A stretch of 64,000 nucleotides of DNA. It comes from Tenebrio molitor. Its lineage: Eukaryota; Arthropoda; Insecta; Coleoptera; Tenebrionidae. Within the stretch, counting starts at the first letter, position 1. Each line of letters starts with the position of its first letter. The DNA lies in contig NC_091048.1 in NCBI RefSeq assembly GCF_963966145.1, forward strand, positions 434,001-498,000, given 5' to 3'. The notes under the pieces were generated by a model. It searched no databases, was not told where the DNA came from, and saw only the letters and a list, made by a program, of their open reading frames with translations. The position numbers and the translations under genes are program-made. Positions 35,301 through 47,818 of this stretch are shown here, piece after piece.

Positions 35301-38300
35301 CGCCTTGTTCAAATTTTCGGCCTCCCAGTTGGCATCCAAATCGCACTGCGGCTTCGACAACCTCAGCGTGACGAAAGCAATCAACTCGCCCAGAGTTTCC
35401 GACTGCTGAGTGAAGACCGCACTTCGAAGGTCCGTAAAGAGTTTCGACAGATATGGAGCCGCCAAAGGCGACTGGAGACCGCTCAAAATGTACGGCAACA
35501 AGTCTTTGAAATACAAAGACAACTGCAAAGAGTTGCCTTTTGCTGCGGCTCTGATCATCGACACGCAATTGATGATCGACGTGTTCAGCTGAAAGAGTCG
35601 ATCAGACACGGGTCACAAGCAAACTGTAAACTTACAATCGTCAGTCGCGATCTGATGGCCTGTTCCTTCGTCTTCTGATTTTTGATGGCTTCTAGCTGCT
35701 TGGGTGTGAACCGTGGCGGCTTAGTCTTACCGTCTTTTTTCTTCTTTTCTTCGAGTTCTCGACGCAACTGCAACTCTTCCAGTTGTTCTTTGTAACTGTA
35801 AACTTTACTCTCGCGTTTCAGATTCATCGTTTCATTGCTGTCATCTCTGCAACATCAACATTTGATTAACTGCGTTTTCACTTAACCGAATTAGTACCCT
35901 GGAACTACAGTTTTGTCGTAAAGCTCGCCTTCTGGTGTTAGAAAAGTGAAATAATCGTCTTTAGACACTTGACATATTCGGGGATCTTGCAAGTGAGTGG
36001 CAATTGTTTGGATTAGGGATGGCAAAATGATCTCCGCGTTTAAAGAGACAGTCGTGGCCAATGCGTTTTCGTTTGTCTAAAAATGTTCATTTGAGAAATG
36101 AAGGAAAAAAATTAATTTTTGACACGAAACCCTCACCGGAGAGGTGACGTATTCCTGGACCAACACCTTCTTGAAAAAATCCGCCTGTTGAGTTATCAGA
36201 TTCTTCGGTTTGACATTCAAATGCTTGATCACCTTGACCCACAGGTCTGGCGCCACTGCCATGACAGACGGATGATGCGTCGGAAGAAAAGCGTCCAAAG
36301 CCAGCAACTGCACGTCTTCTGGAGGCAAATCGGTCGACGAGCACAACGAAGTGATGCATTCGACTAAAGCATGCGGAGAAACTTCAGCACTATTATCTCC
36401 TTGTTCTTTGTCGATCCTGTTCTGGACCTTCGATGTTTCCAGGAAAATCCGCAGTTCTTTCAAAAAGGCGCGGGCCAGTGCTGCCCTTGAGGAGTCGCCC
36501 ACCATGCGCCTAAGAATCGTCAGACACTTCCGCCGGACTTTGGCCGAGCCGAAGATGACGCAGTGCAAGACCGCTCTGTGGAGTGGCGAATTTTTCCCGT
36601 TGAGCTTGTCGGAATGCTCTATCAAGAGTTTCTCGCACAGCTGCATGACGTAGATGAGACCGTCATCTCCCGTTATCGAGAGGAATTTCTCGGAGACGAA
36701 GATTTGTTTGTCCATGTCCAGGAGGGCGCTCCACAAGATCTGAAAGTTGTTCTCTTTTTCTCCCACGACCGAGACCAGCTTCAGGAGCAGGCAGGTGGCG
36801 CAGAGTCCTTCGGTCACCGAGAGACACTGCGAGGGCTGAGCCGCGGCTCTGTCGACCGCTTTTAACAGAACCGGTATCAAAACCGAACCTTGAGCGATGG
36901 TTTTTGAATTGAAGCAGCTCAACATGCACTTGATATACGTAGTCCTGACCAGAGGCGTGGAAGTTTTCAATCCCATGCCGTTCTAAAAATTATTCTGAAA
37001 AAAACTATTCCACATATTCGAACGGTGTACCTTGAACGTGTCGATCACTTTGCTGGGCACGTTGTCTGTAAATTTGGAACCCCACAAAGAAAACATGTCG
37101 AGGGCGTGACACAAAGTTTTTTCGTGCACCTCTATTTCCAATATCTTTATGAAATAGTCTGCCGCGTTCGCTATTAATTCCTGCAGATGTTCTTCTGACA
37201 CGTTGTTGTAACTGAAATTGCCGGCCGCTTGCAGGACGCTAATTTTATGGTCGACAACAGTGAGCTTGCCCTCGGACCCGTGGAATACGGCGAAAGTTTT
37301 TTTTAACAGTTCTTTGATAGCATTAGCATCTCGAATTTGTTCCGAGAGACGTTTACAAGCGTCGGCCGCGTCATTTCGCGCTTGATCGTCTTTCGAATAC
37401 AAATTTGCTGAAAACGACAAAGTGAAAATTGTGATGAGGAGTTGTCAAATGTCGTACCGATTAAACTGTTCCCAACTTCGGTAGCGTAAACGCTTAAATC
37501 TAGATTCAGACCGGATATTACGAGACCGACACATTCTAGAATTATTTCGGGGTTCCTTAGCATCGCCTTTTGCAGAGAAGGCCACAAATTTTTCTTGAAC
37601 AAGTCGTGATTTACCTGCTTCAATAACGGATAACTCGCGATGATGACGTTTGGCAAAGGTCTTGTTTTGCAACTGACAAATTTTTTTATGAAAGTTTCCA
37701 ACAGCGACTCCAGGTAGTCGTCCAACAAGTTGGCTTTGTTGATGCTAGTTAGTCGCTTTGCTAAAGAAGCGGCCAAGACTACCACGTACTGGGTTTGTTC
37801 TAATCCTTTCAAGGTTTCCAAATACAATTTTTCGCTTTCACCCACGGAATTCCACGAATTATTTAACTAAAAATTTTCATTTCAAACCACTGTGATAATT
37901 TTTGTATCTTTAACTGTCTACACAGGTCCCAGTCAGATTTTAAATAACAAGCAGAAACCCAAGAATCGTCGGCGTACCAGAAAAGCATAAATTTTCCACC
38001 TTGGCAGAATAACGTATTGCCTATTTTCAGTTTTAATTGGTGAGATTCTCCACCTATATTTAATGATAAAAAGCGTTTTCGCACTTTTGCGACAAAAAAA
38101 AAAACAGTTGTAAATGCATGCTGATTACGCAATAAAATTTAATATGAATCTCATATCTTTCATCATTTCATTCAGTTAAGCCACCATCAGCTTATTTATA
38201 TTTTTCCAGTACAAAAATTGTTACATCTTTTTTCACATCTTCCTTTTAACTAAAGGACCTCTGCTACAGTAAAATCATCTTAAATTACTCACTAGATTAA

Positions 38301-38972
38301 ACGCTTTAATAGAACGCTTTTCAATTCCTGCAGCTACAACAGTTGTTAGAAGTAGAGCTTGAATCTCGATTAGTTGTGAAATATGTTTCTGAAGAGTGCT
38401 TTGGTTGACTTTCCATCCTACTGTCAAAACTAAACATGACCAATGTAGTGCATAAAGACCTGTTTGACAGGTGTTGGTCCTGTAATTTGTCAATATAAAA
38501 GCAGAAAACAAAAAATTGAATCGCATACGTTACAACAAGATTTTTGTGTTGAGACGCGATATCGACAAGCATTAACAACAAACATTTTATGGCAGAATCG
38601 GAATGTTTTTCGAGTAAAGCAACAATCAAATTTCTTACTAACAGTTGAGATGAACTGTCTCTATATCGGGGTAATGTTAATTGTATCACTCGACAAATTC
38701 CCTTAATGATGCTATCATTTAACGCTGGAATTATTTATTTATTGATATATGATACATGCTACGTTTAAGACTTACCGGGATTTTGTAAAACATCTATGAC
38801 ACTTTCTATAACCTCTTTCCGTTGTTTCAAGCTAGCAGTTTGTACTCTATACGGAAGATCTTTCAGCGCTTTTGCAAGCTGTAATCAGAGTATTTAATTA
38901 GGTCACGCTTTTTGCTTAATATTTTGTAAATCGGGTTACACGTGAGAATCTTCTTACCTCTGAATCTGCCAT
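29316..38972 (-). CDS. GCN1: GCN1, stalled-ribosome sensor and eIF2-kinase GCN2 activator
   Basis: Giant HEAT-repeat protein that binds collided ribosomes and activates the kinase GCN2. Many exons; the first is 38972-38958 (MADSE), then 38880-about 38777, and the last ends ELDDTLLT at 29316. The region 37869-38282 is a phase-0 intron even though an unrelated frame is open across it. Conserved landmarks are EGKLTVV (37270), KAYSFKEQ-like KVYSYKEQ (35800), KGAAYGLAGIVKGMG and KLFEPYIIHVLPHLL in the eEF3-like middle (33.5-33.7 kb), DRSTETRKMAAQIIGNMYSL (32.9 kb), ETASEDDNFGT (32.17 kb) and NTPRTLREILPTLFGLLLG (32.0 kb). The stretch near 30.2-30.9 kb corresponds to the GCN2 RWD-binding region. 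I estimate about 2,600 residues, the usual size. No frame breaks were noticed in the segments checked. The N-terminus is less conserved than the middle. Confidence 0.95.
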
Positions 38973-40380
38973 CTTTCCGAATTGATTTTGACAGTTGACA
39001 AGCCGAAATGTGCCGAAATTAAGGTTATGTCACAGACAGAATAGAATAGATAGATGATATTCTGTAATCTGTACTGTCTTTGTGGTTTGGTTATGTTTAT
39101 GTCAAGCGGATTCTACAATTTCGCGCAAAACGCGGCCGAAATACTTTGGTCATCAATGTAACATTAATGATATTTAATTGTAAAGCAAGCTTTAGGTTTA
39201 GGATTTATTTTTTACTGTTGTCAAAATCATTAATTCTGTGAACTGTGTGTCATAACTGTCACACGAGGTGTTCTGTGGTCACACGAGTGGGGTGGTAAAT
39301 CCCAGCTGCGGAAGCTAAGGGAACGTTTATGTTGGAGCTGCGATGAGTGATAAAAGCGACGATAAGAACGAATTGCCATTTGAAAACCATGGCAGTTCGC
39401 TCTTGTCGCCGCTTTTATCGCTCATCCTAGCTCCAACATAAACGTACCCTAAGGAGTATAGAGTATAGTATAGATCCTGGTATAGATTATAGAAATATAG
39501 GGAAGGAAAGGGACATACGCAAGCTTATGGGCGCGTAAATTGATGAGGGGAAGTGGTGGGGGACAAGGAAACGGACGCAATTCAGTATATGCAACCCGTG
39601 AGGTACGCCCCACGCCCCAGTTAACACTTGAGATGTTGAGAATAAAACTGCAGGAAAATAAAACACTATAATTTTTTTTGCATCACAAATGTATTCAGAG
39701 TACCTATACAAGTTTTTTCAAACAAAATACCCACAAGTTTGTATCCAATTTTAACAACTACAAAATTAAAACTTTGAGAGAAGAGAAAAAATTGTATTAA
39801 TCTATTCGGCCATTCCATAAATACGTGTTGCAGGATGAGCTAAAAAGTACATACTAAAATTATCGTAGTCATGTACAAGTAAACCTGGGCTAACTGTTTT
39901 ACAATAACGTGGCTCTCAATTTTACTTGTTCATATAAATCTGGGACAACTTCATTTTTGGGTTTTAAATGGTAGTTCAAGCAGTCAATTAATAATTAACA
40001 TTTTATTTAAAAACTTATTTTGGCTAAAATTAACAATTCAATGGTTGTTATTTTATTATCATTAATCATTAGGCATTTTGCTTTGAAAAGTATAATCACA
40101 TGTCAACTTTGACAAATAAATGCAATCTGCTATTTTTTCTGGCAGCAAAAAATCCATGGAAATATTGTTCAATGTTCATAACATAGACCCCGATTGTGTA
40201 ACAAAAATTGTTCTGCAGCTTTCAGTTAAAGAAAAAAACTCCCAGAAAGTGAAAATGAAAATGTCAGCAACGCAATAGGTATGGGGTCATTATAAATGTT
40301 TGTAACAACTAGTGGGCGTAGCGGTGCACCTAAAGCATAGCGCACAGCCACCTTTTTTTATGTATGAAGGAAATAATCGA
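38973..40380. other. GCN1 upstream spacer; no gene seen
   Basis: Apart from the foldback at 39315-39453 this is AT-rich spacer. The GCN1 promoter must lie close to 38973-39130. No open frame longer than about 75 codons looks conserved. Confidence 0.45.
39315..39453. mobile_element. Short foldback MITE (about 139 bp)
   Basis: Almost entirely an inverted repeat: AACGTTTATGTTGGAGCTGC and GATAAAAGCGACGATAAGAAC on the left, complements on the right, meeting at about 39388. Bounded by TAAGG/CTAAGG. Confidence 0.8.
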
Positions 40381-40606
40381 CTGTAATTACACGAGAGGTC
40401 TTTTTTTGTCCGGATAAAATTGAATTTTTTTACGATAATTTGGTTGCTTGGTAAATTGACGACACAAACCACCCGATAAAAAAACGAGTCCGTAGGACGA
40501 GTTTTTTTATCTGGTGGTTTGTGGAGTCAATTTACCAAAAAGAAACCAAATTAGAGTTTAAAAAATGAAATTTTATCCTGGACGAAAAAAACCTCGAGCG
40601 TAATTC
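40381..40606. repeat. Long palindrome with CGAGTCCGTAGGACGAG tip
   Basis: Outer arms GTCCGGATAAAATTGAATTT and its imperfect complement; inner arms around TTGGTAAATTGACGACACAA. The centre at about 40485-40505 reads AAACGAGTCCGTAGGACGAG, a short perfect palindrome. The tip design recurs at 57236-57256. Confidence 0.75.
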
Positions 40607-41550
40607 GATGAGATAATTTAATGAATAATGATAGGTAGGTAATTATGAAAAATTGAATTGCCATTTTGCACGTCAATTTATTACAAGCTGTGTCAATGTT
40701 TAAGATTGTTGGTTCGTTATCATAACAACAAACAATAATCAGGTTCGAAAAAGTTTGCCATGGAAGTTTAAGCACATTTTATCCAGATGCAAAGTTAGGG
40801 CTAACTTTATCCGATGTCAAAGTGACACATGCATCGCGGCTTATGGGATTTTTTATACATGAATTAAATTATCTGCAGTAAAACTCATTTTGAAAACAAT
40901 TTAAAAACGGACACAATTTAATTGACATTTATTTTATAAAGGTTTTTTTTTCGTTACTGTGATATTATGTTAGCAATGTTGCCATGTTTGAAAACTGCTC
41001 CCCCACACCAAATTTCATCATACATATTTAACACTGACGAAGAAATGGATTTCGAACGTATTCGTGAAAGGAATTTTTGGATATCTATTGAGGGCACCTT
41101 TGAGAGTTGACACTTGACACATACAATTATGTTCCTACATCAATAATAACAGGATCATTTAGTTTTACAGGTAGTTTAGATGTAAGTAACTTCCAAAAGC
41201 TCTTGCGCGTTAACGAAAGGCCGAAAGCAAAAACAAATTTTATCTCCATGTTCCATGATTACCCTAAATTGTGTACCTTCTTTGGTGTCCGTGCTTTTTG
41301 TTTTTGACACACCCGATATAGACGCTGTAGATCGCTAATTGTTCCGTTTCCACCCCCACGAAGCAGCTGCCGCTCCTCAACGTGTCTCTTGCTCGCGTTG
41401 ATTATGCAGGCGGTCAGGTCAGATCCTTATTGGTGTACGTGGTCTTATGACCTCTTGCTCTGTTCTTATTCGGCTCGCTGAAGAGAATGAAGTCCCTCCA
41501 TTTTGCGCTGCAGTAACATGTGGCAGATCTAACCCGACCTGACCCGACCC
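40607..41550. other. Intergenic DNA; no gene seen
   Basis: AT-rich except for the last 200 bp, where base composition rises toward the minisatellite. No coding frame recognised. Confidence 0.4.
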
Positions 41551-41757
41551 GGAGCCCATCCGGAGTCGACCCGGAAAGTACCCGGAGCCGATCTGGTACC
41601 CACTCGGAGCCGAACCGGGAACCACCCGGAGCCGACCCGGAAACCACCTGGAGCCGACCGGGAAACCACCCGGAGCCGACCCGGAACCCACCGAAGCCGA
41701 CCCGAAACCCACCCGGAGCCGACCCGGAACCCACCCCAAGCCGAAACGGAACCTTAA
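41551..41757. repeat. GC-rich 22-bp minisatellite, about 9 copies
   Basis: Tandem units near GGAGCCGACCCGGAAACCACCC, spaced 22 bp (one 21). Units differ at a few positions. The array has no stop in several frames on both strands, so apparent repetitive proteins of 81 to 106 residues here are by-products of composition, not genes. Confidence 0.88.
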
Positions 41758-41901
41758 AACATTAAAATGTTTGTATCCTCGTACTTTCTCATGTAAAATA
41801 TTCTGCGGACGTATCTTCTATTCTTTTGTTTTGTCGTTTCCTTCATCATTAGTTGAAAGGAATATTTTTCTCAGGAACTACCTTCTGTTCTATCTCAAAT
41901 A

Positions 41902-42229
41902 CAAGGTGTTTGGTTTTTGAGGTAACAAACTTTTCTGAGATGCACAGCTAGGTTAAATGAACAACTTTTCTTAGTAACATTTTTTTTTAATTTGCATTTT
42001 TTATTTTGCTGAACTAAATTCTGTTTTCACTGTTTGAGAGCCACTGTTCGTATCTATAAACACGTAATTATTAATACCAAGCTAATAAAGATTTCTAAAG
42101 GAAAATGAATCTCAAACAATAATTCTTGAAATTATAACACATACAAAAAAATTTTACTAGAATAAAAGTTTTATTTTGTCCAGTTCTTTACACAGGAGAA
42201 GGTTGTTACCTTATACCCCAAACACCCTG
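41902..42229. mobile_element. MITE family M (about 328 bp, TA target)
   Basis: Left end begins AAGGTGTTTGG and right end reads CCAAACACCCTGT, with GGTAAC/GTTACC in the arms. Flanked by TA (41900-41901 and 42230-42231). No coding capacity. Confidence 0.6.
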
Positions 42230-42789
42230 TATTAATGATTTTTATTTCTTTTATCTTACCATCACATTTCGTGTTCGTGAGGAGATAGAATATTAGTACA
42301 TGCGTAGATTTTTTTCTTCTTTTGATATACCTAGATGTGATTCGGTAATCTATTTTTTTTTTTTAATTAAATCTAGAATTAATCGGTAAAGCCGCAAAAT
42401 TTAGAATTACTGAAAGAAAGATTTTTTTGCAGTAAAGATAAGAAAATGCAATAACCAGGAAAATTGGATCTTGACAGAAAATGGAAAATTTTATTTACCA
42501 TCACATACTGCATATCATCCAGATTATAATTAAAATGCGAGTACATACATATATTGTATTAAAAATATCGATTTTTAATACAATAACAAACCTAAGTTAC
42601 AAGTAAACTACACCAAAAGGATGAAGTCTTCTTTTTTTTATTATCATCACAAATATGTTTATACGGTATAATTAAGAAAACTGAATTTAGTCAGATTTGT
42701 TGACTACACCTTCACCATTATACATTACAAAACTATTGAAAAGAAAGAAAATACAACTGGCGTATACCTGTCCAGCATGGCATCAACTT
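42230..42789. other. Acylphosphatase 3' flank; no gene seen
   Basis: AT-rich spacer containing the acylphosphatase 3' UTR near its right end. Confidence 0.45.
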
Positions 42790-43345
42790 TCAAAATCTTA
42801 TTGTAAATCCTCTAAAATCCGGCTTGGCCAAAGTCTGCCAGTTATTCAGATCGCAACGTTCCACTTGACTACCCGGCGAGCCAGTATTTGACAACCAAAT
42901 GATCCTGAAAAATGGGAAATTGTCAGAAACGCTGCGTCTTGTATATTTATACAGTGTCAATCTAAGATAAATATACGTTGAGCGCGAATTTGGCAAGTGA
43001 CCAATAATTGCTGTTTATTATGTACCCGTTGCTTGTTTTTGTTTTCTGAACATTAAAATTGTTTGCATTTTTTAAGTACGACAATGCGACTTTCGCGAAA
43101 TGTCAACTCACATGTGTTCCACGTTTCCCCTCGACCCTTGAAGCTTCCCCTGTATGGATCCCCTTTTCGTGTTCTTGACCCATCCACTTATGCCGAGTTC
43201 TTCGCACAACTCTTTGCAGTATTTCGTGAAATAAACTCCTAAAACACAAATGTCGTGTCCGTGGAATTTATTAAATCAACCGTTTACCTTGCACTTTTCC
43301 ATAAACTTCGAATTCGACCGAAACGAAAGGGTCTGCGTTGTTCAT
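42790..43345 (-). CDS. Acyp: Acylphosphatase, with catalytic Arg replaced by Thr
   Basis: Small cytosolic enzyme family that hydrolyses carboxyl-phosphate bonds such as 1,3-bisphosphoglycerate. Three exons (43345-43288, 43238-43112, 42904-42790) give 99 residues, the canonical length. The fold signature is present: VEFEVYGKVQGVYF in strand 1 and the phosphate loop, then GWVKNT with the catalytic Asn (Asn41 in the human enzyme), then GKLQG, WLSNTGSPGSQVE and the final FTIRF. The phosphate-binding Arg that normally follows GV-x-F (Arg23 in human) is Thr here: GVYFTKY. Upstream of the chosen ATG the frame is closed by a TAA. Either the protein has lost catalysis or another residue substitutes. 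It lies just downstream of the metallopeptidase on the same strand, with 222 bp between. Confidence 0.9.
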
Positions 43346-43567
43346 TTTCGCGAAATGAAAATTAGCGCAAGAGGCCAAAAACTGCTGCAACGAAGTTTCT
43401 TTACTGACAGCTAAAATGTTTGCGGTAGGTATCCAATTATAAATCTGGTCTATTTAAAACAACAAACATCATCGAAGACGCTAATAGGTGTTATGTAATT
43501 ATAACCAACAGAGTAACGATGCAAGCATTAAAAAAAACACAGGGTTCTATTACTCGAGCCATTTTAT

Positions 43568-45463
43568 TTAAATGTTTACAAGATGTTTAAATATATTCCC
43601 AGCGTTGTCTTCGACGAACATCATCACGGAATGGTATCTCAACTCTCCCAAATCGTCTTCTGGTAGCTGAAATGAGTACTTCAAAATCTTTCCTTCGAAA
43701 GTCCAGCTCAACAACACCATTCCGTTGTCTTCGTTTCGTAGTTCGATGACTCTTAGTCCGTCTGTTGATTTCACAACTCTCAATGCTGGTTCGAACTTTA
43801 TAATTTTTTTATTTCCAGGTTTAGTGTTATTGAACCATCTGCAACTCTCACAATTATAAAACATTATACTTAACAAAAAAATCAAAACTACTTGTGATGA
43901 GCTAAAAAAATAAGGCAACTCCTCGTCCAAAAAGTATCATCTTGATCCTTCGCGTTTTCGCTTTGAATCGAACACGTTTTCCTTGCTTCTGTGAGATTCG
44001 ATTCAAATTTCTCGTCGAATTTTATCGAGTTTTGGTACATTTTACCGGGAGATGTTTGTTTGTTACAGAGAAAAACCTTGCAGATGTCGTCGAAGCCTCT
44101 GCCCATTATTCCCTTTTGGGTGTGGCCCAAGTCGAATGTGTGACACAATTCGTGTAAAACTGCGCCCAAAGTTGTTGAGAAGCAAGCACCCCAAGTCCCC
44201 CTGTAGCAGCTGTCGTCCATGAATTTTTTCCTATCTACAGTCGTGGAATCTTCAAATTTTTCTACCACTTCGGACAACTTCTCCGGCCAGGTGTAGAGAC
44301 AAGCGGTGCCGAACAGGGCCAAACCTCCGCCTCCTAGAGCCACGTGGGCTTGCGTTAGCTTCACGATGTCGTCATGAGTGAAATTGTCTTCACAATTTTC
44401 GCCGCAGTACCTTCAATGTTGAATAATTAGGAAGCAATTATACCGATTACGAAGGCAGATAATTCGTTTTCATTTTCATCACAGACAAAGATTTTCAAAA
44501 ACTGACGCAACACTTAAATGTGATGTAGTAAGTATTTTTAGAGCGGTTATTAGGTTTGGTTACAGCTTAATACCTAAAAGAGATTTCGTAATACCTTATT
44601 TCTTTTTTATTGAGATAACTTAAAGCTATCATTAGTTTCAAGATACGTAAGTAATTCAAGGTGACTCTCACGATTTTAACAATAATTATCAATTATTTAA
44701 TTTTTTATAAATAATGACTTCCAGTACTTAAAGAGAGATTGTGGATTCGTAGGTGTTCGTAAATGATTAATATCTAGACTTACTTAGTACACGAAAGGAA
44801 ACTAAGGAACTTAATTCTTTCGTGTCCCAAATCCGAATTAACAATTTCACGGCCAAGGCTAGTCCATAACTCTTCTTGTATCATCTTCCTCGCTTTCAGG
44901 TAATTTAAACTGCTGTGAAAAACTCTACAACTATCTTCCAGTCGGAAGGTTTTCCTTCCTTGTTTTTCCTCGTACAGTTTCTCGGCAACAACGCTTTGAA
45001 GCAACTTTGCACCTAAAGTGATTCTTCTCAGTGCGTTGCCGACATCGTTGGACTCATTCAGAGGTGATTGGAATTTACCGTCATGTCCTTCACAGATTAT
45101 GTAAAGGGGAAGTACTGAAAAAAATGTTGCTCGGGGGGAGTAATTTATATCAAGAGTAATAATCGAACAACAATATTTGAGTGTTATCGAATTCTGGAGG
45201 GATTTCAGTTCTACCAATGCTTTAAATTTACCGTTGACCAGTTTGAAACTCAAGTTCGTTGAATCTAGTTCCAAATAAATGTTTTCATCAGTTCTCGATT
45301 CACGACAAGTGGATGTTTGTTTGTCCCTTATCGCGCCTTTAATGATTATCAAATCGTAGTAAACAGTTTCGTTTGGTTTAAAATTATGAATGATTATTTC
45401 GTGCTAATAGAAAAATATTTATCAAAAACCAAGATTAAAAGTCATTACACGTACCATTCTCAT
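43568..45463 (-). CDS. Putative zinc metallopeptidase, YIL108W/PF12044 type
   Basis: Four exons (45463-45455, 45403-44784, 44410-43892, 43838-43568) join in frame to 472 residues. The family is widespread in eukaryotes with no firm substrate. Family landmarks seen: LPLYIICEGHDGKFQSP near residue 100; KTFRLEDSCRVFHSS; a cysteine pair in YCGENCEDNF; WGACFSTTLGAVLHELCHTF; and LAHHKWFNN at the exon 3/4 join. The putative zinc site is HELCHTFDLGH (HExxH plus a third His six residues on), followed by GIMGRGFDD, where the Met may form a Met-turn. No signal peptide or membrane segment is evident. It is shorter than the fungal proteins, which carry an extra C-terminal domain. Exon 1 supplies only Met-Arg-Met, so a longer 5' exon is possible. 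Confidence 0.85.
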
Positions 45464-45769
45464 AGGTCTCTGTATTAGTATATTCAGTGAATACAGTTAC
45501 CAATAGAGGACGCTGGTAACTCCGCAATTGACAATATTGACAATCAGCTAACCTCACTTATCACTACACAAACTATTCACAGCGATTTTTTAAACAAATA
45601 GGTTTTGATTTGAAAGGGTAATAATAATTTTAAATTATTTAAAACCGAGGTAAATGCCATGTTTTATTTAAAATTTCAACAACACAACAGGAACGTCATC
45701 AGTCATCACGAAACTCTCTATCGTGAGTATCGTGACTAAAATTACCCGGGAATTTTAAAAAACACACCC

Positions 45770-45912
45770 TAAGGGCCGGTTGCACCAACGTGAGTTAAAT
45801 TTAACTATAGATTAAAATATACGAAAACATTGTTATAGCAATAGGTAACTAAAGTAACGAAACATTTTAACCTACAGTTAACTTTAACTGGCGTTGGTGC
45901 AACCGGTCCTAA
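45770..45912. mobile_element. MITE family E, copy 1
   Basis: About 143 bp with inverted GGGCCGGTTGCACCAACG-type ends. Interior is shared with 58840-58987 (CGAAAACATTGTTATA, AATAGGTAA). The TAA/TTA flanks suggest a PIF/Harbinger-type 3-bp target, by inference. Confidence 0.82.
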
Positions 45913-46883
45913 GGTCCAGTATTTCAGTTCAGGGTTAACTTTTGGGTTTGCAAAACGCGGTTAAATTTTAACCCAATTATTAACCTTGTATGCGTATTTC
46001 AGTGCTTAGTTATGGGTTAAAGTATTTAACCAACTTTTTCTTAATGTTGGCAGTGCTTTCGGCAGACATATTCGAAAAGGTCGTAGCGGACAGGTGTAGA
46101 ATGCTGCCGTTTGCTGTCAGCTGTGACAGTATTTAACCCACGTGTAGAGTTGTTTTGGTTAAAGAGTGAGGTGTTTTTATTCAAAAATACATACCTATTT
46201 TTTTATAATGGAATTTTACAACAGATACCGACTTTTGGATCAGATATGTATATTAAAAAACAAAAAAATAATTATAAATATTAATGTAACAATAAAAAAA
46301 AAAATTAATCTTCTAGCTCTTTTTAATTCGGGGAAAATCAGAATTTATATAAAAATTTATGAAACACAAGGTACGGGCATACTATTAAATAAAATAATCT
46401 TTTATTAACAAAAAATAATTCTTTTATAATACTGTAAACTAGATATAATAAAAAAATATCTATTCAAGTAAAAATAAATAATACCTATTGTAAGATCAAA
46501 TTAAATTGAATTTCACAATTAACATTTTAATGTAAATACAATGCATATATCAAACTCTAATTTTTGGATCTTCGACGATTGTCCATTTTCAAACTTTCAT
46601 TTGGCGCCCCTTCAAAATGCAAAATAGCCGTTATAAGTGCTAATTTAATATTAAACTTGCCAAAACAGAAAAATAAATAATTCTGCACCGCACTTTTGGC
46701 ACGAGTAATGCGCATGTCTAACCGAGAAAAAGCAGGTTAACCCACCCCTATCCCCTGGGTTAACTTTCCAGTTAAATTTAACCTTGATTAGAACCAACCC
46801 GACACCGAAATACCCCTAACCAGGTAATTTAATAGTTAACCATTTTTATTTGGTTTAACCCACGACTGAAATACCGGGCCTAA
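45908..46883. mobile_element. About 975-bp inverted-end element abutting MITE E
   Basis: Left end GTCCAGTATTTCAGTTCAGG and right end CTGAAATACCGGGC form the inverted termini. Both flanks read CTAAG, and the left one is part of the MITE E terminus. Inner GGTTAACC-type repeats occur near both ends (45940-46035 and 46735-46860). No transposase frame. Confidence 0.65.
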
Positions 46884-47818
46884 GTGTTATTAATTTGCAG
46901 TTTTATTTTAAAAGTAACAATTGAAAAAATTAAAATACTTTTACAGCAGTGTGAAGCAGAAGGAATGTTACCTAACTGGAGGAAACGAAAACCTTGGATA
47001 TTACTCATAGTCAGATTTATTAGTTTCTGTGCACACTTGAAAATAGTTTGCACCCTATCTTTAGTAAATACTGTTCTTACTGACCTAACTCTCTGATCTT
47101 AGTTGTTATAATCCTGATTTACACCTTAACATGGAGAAGATGTGGAATCATATTGATAGTTACATTTTTACTGCAAATTTGGTTAGTTTATCCCGTTTAT
47201 GGTGAAATGTTATGCAACAATTATTTAGATTGAATCTCGTAATTGTTCAGTTTTTCGTTTTTTGAAAAACAGTTTTTGCTGTAGGAGTGGAGATAACATA
47301 GGTTAAAAGTGTTTTGATCAATGCGTTTAGTTAATGATAATTGATAACATAACAAACTTGTCCATCGATTTCTCTGATTTCTTGCTTTTAACATTTTTGT
47401 GTTTGCTCATGGTCATGTGTCCTTTGTAGTCTTTATTTAAATTAAATGGCAAAGATACATAGTTGTTTAATACAAACTGCTTGCGTTGATTTACGTAAGT
47501 TGGGTCAGAACATGCTTGGTCTAATATTATCATTTTTTCCTTAGGAACATTTAATTTTATATTTAAATATTGATTTACTCTCTGACTGCAATTAATATCG
47601 AAAAACATATTTTTTGTACTTTATCAAGGTTTGTTTTAAAAATAAAATAATGATAGCTTTTGATTAATTAAATTTATTTTGATGTTGATGTTCCTTTCTG
47701 TTGAATCGGATTGGTCATTTTAACTGATGTTAAGCGTTAACGTGTTAAGTTTAACGAGTGAAAAAATAAAATGTTGTTATTGTTGTAATTAACGAGGTAT
47801 GTAACCATTAATTATGTA
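46884..47818. other. Spacer with two unrecognised open frames
   Basis: A plus-strand frame to 47096 contains QQCEAEGMLPNWRKRKPW followed by a hydrophobic stretch. A minus-strand frame 47608-47327 contains LNVPKEKMIILDQACSDP and a Lys-rich end. Neither resembles a family I know. They may be remnants of a decayed gene or transposon. Confidence 0.25.

Noticed and set aside
37863..38132. An 89-codon minus-strand open frame that looks like a GCN1 exon
   Set aside because: The flanking exons join in phase 0 across it, and the joined protein aligns with GCN1 without it. The frame lies wholly in the intron 37869-38282 plus a few bases.
41414..41765. Apparent Gly/Pro/Ser-rich proteins on both strands
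   Set aside because: They arise from the 22-bp minisatellite, which lacks stop codons in most frames; no conserved domain and no intact gene structure around them.
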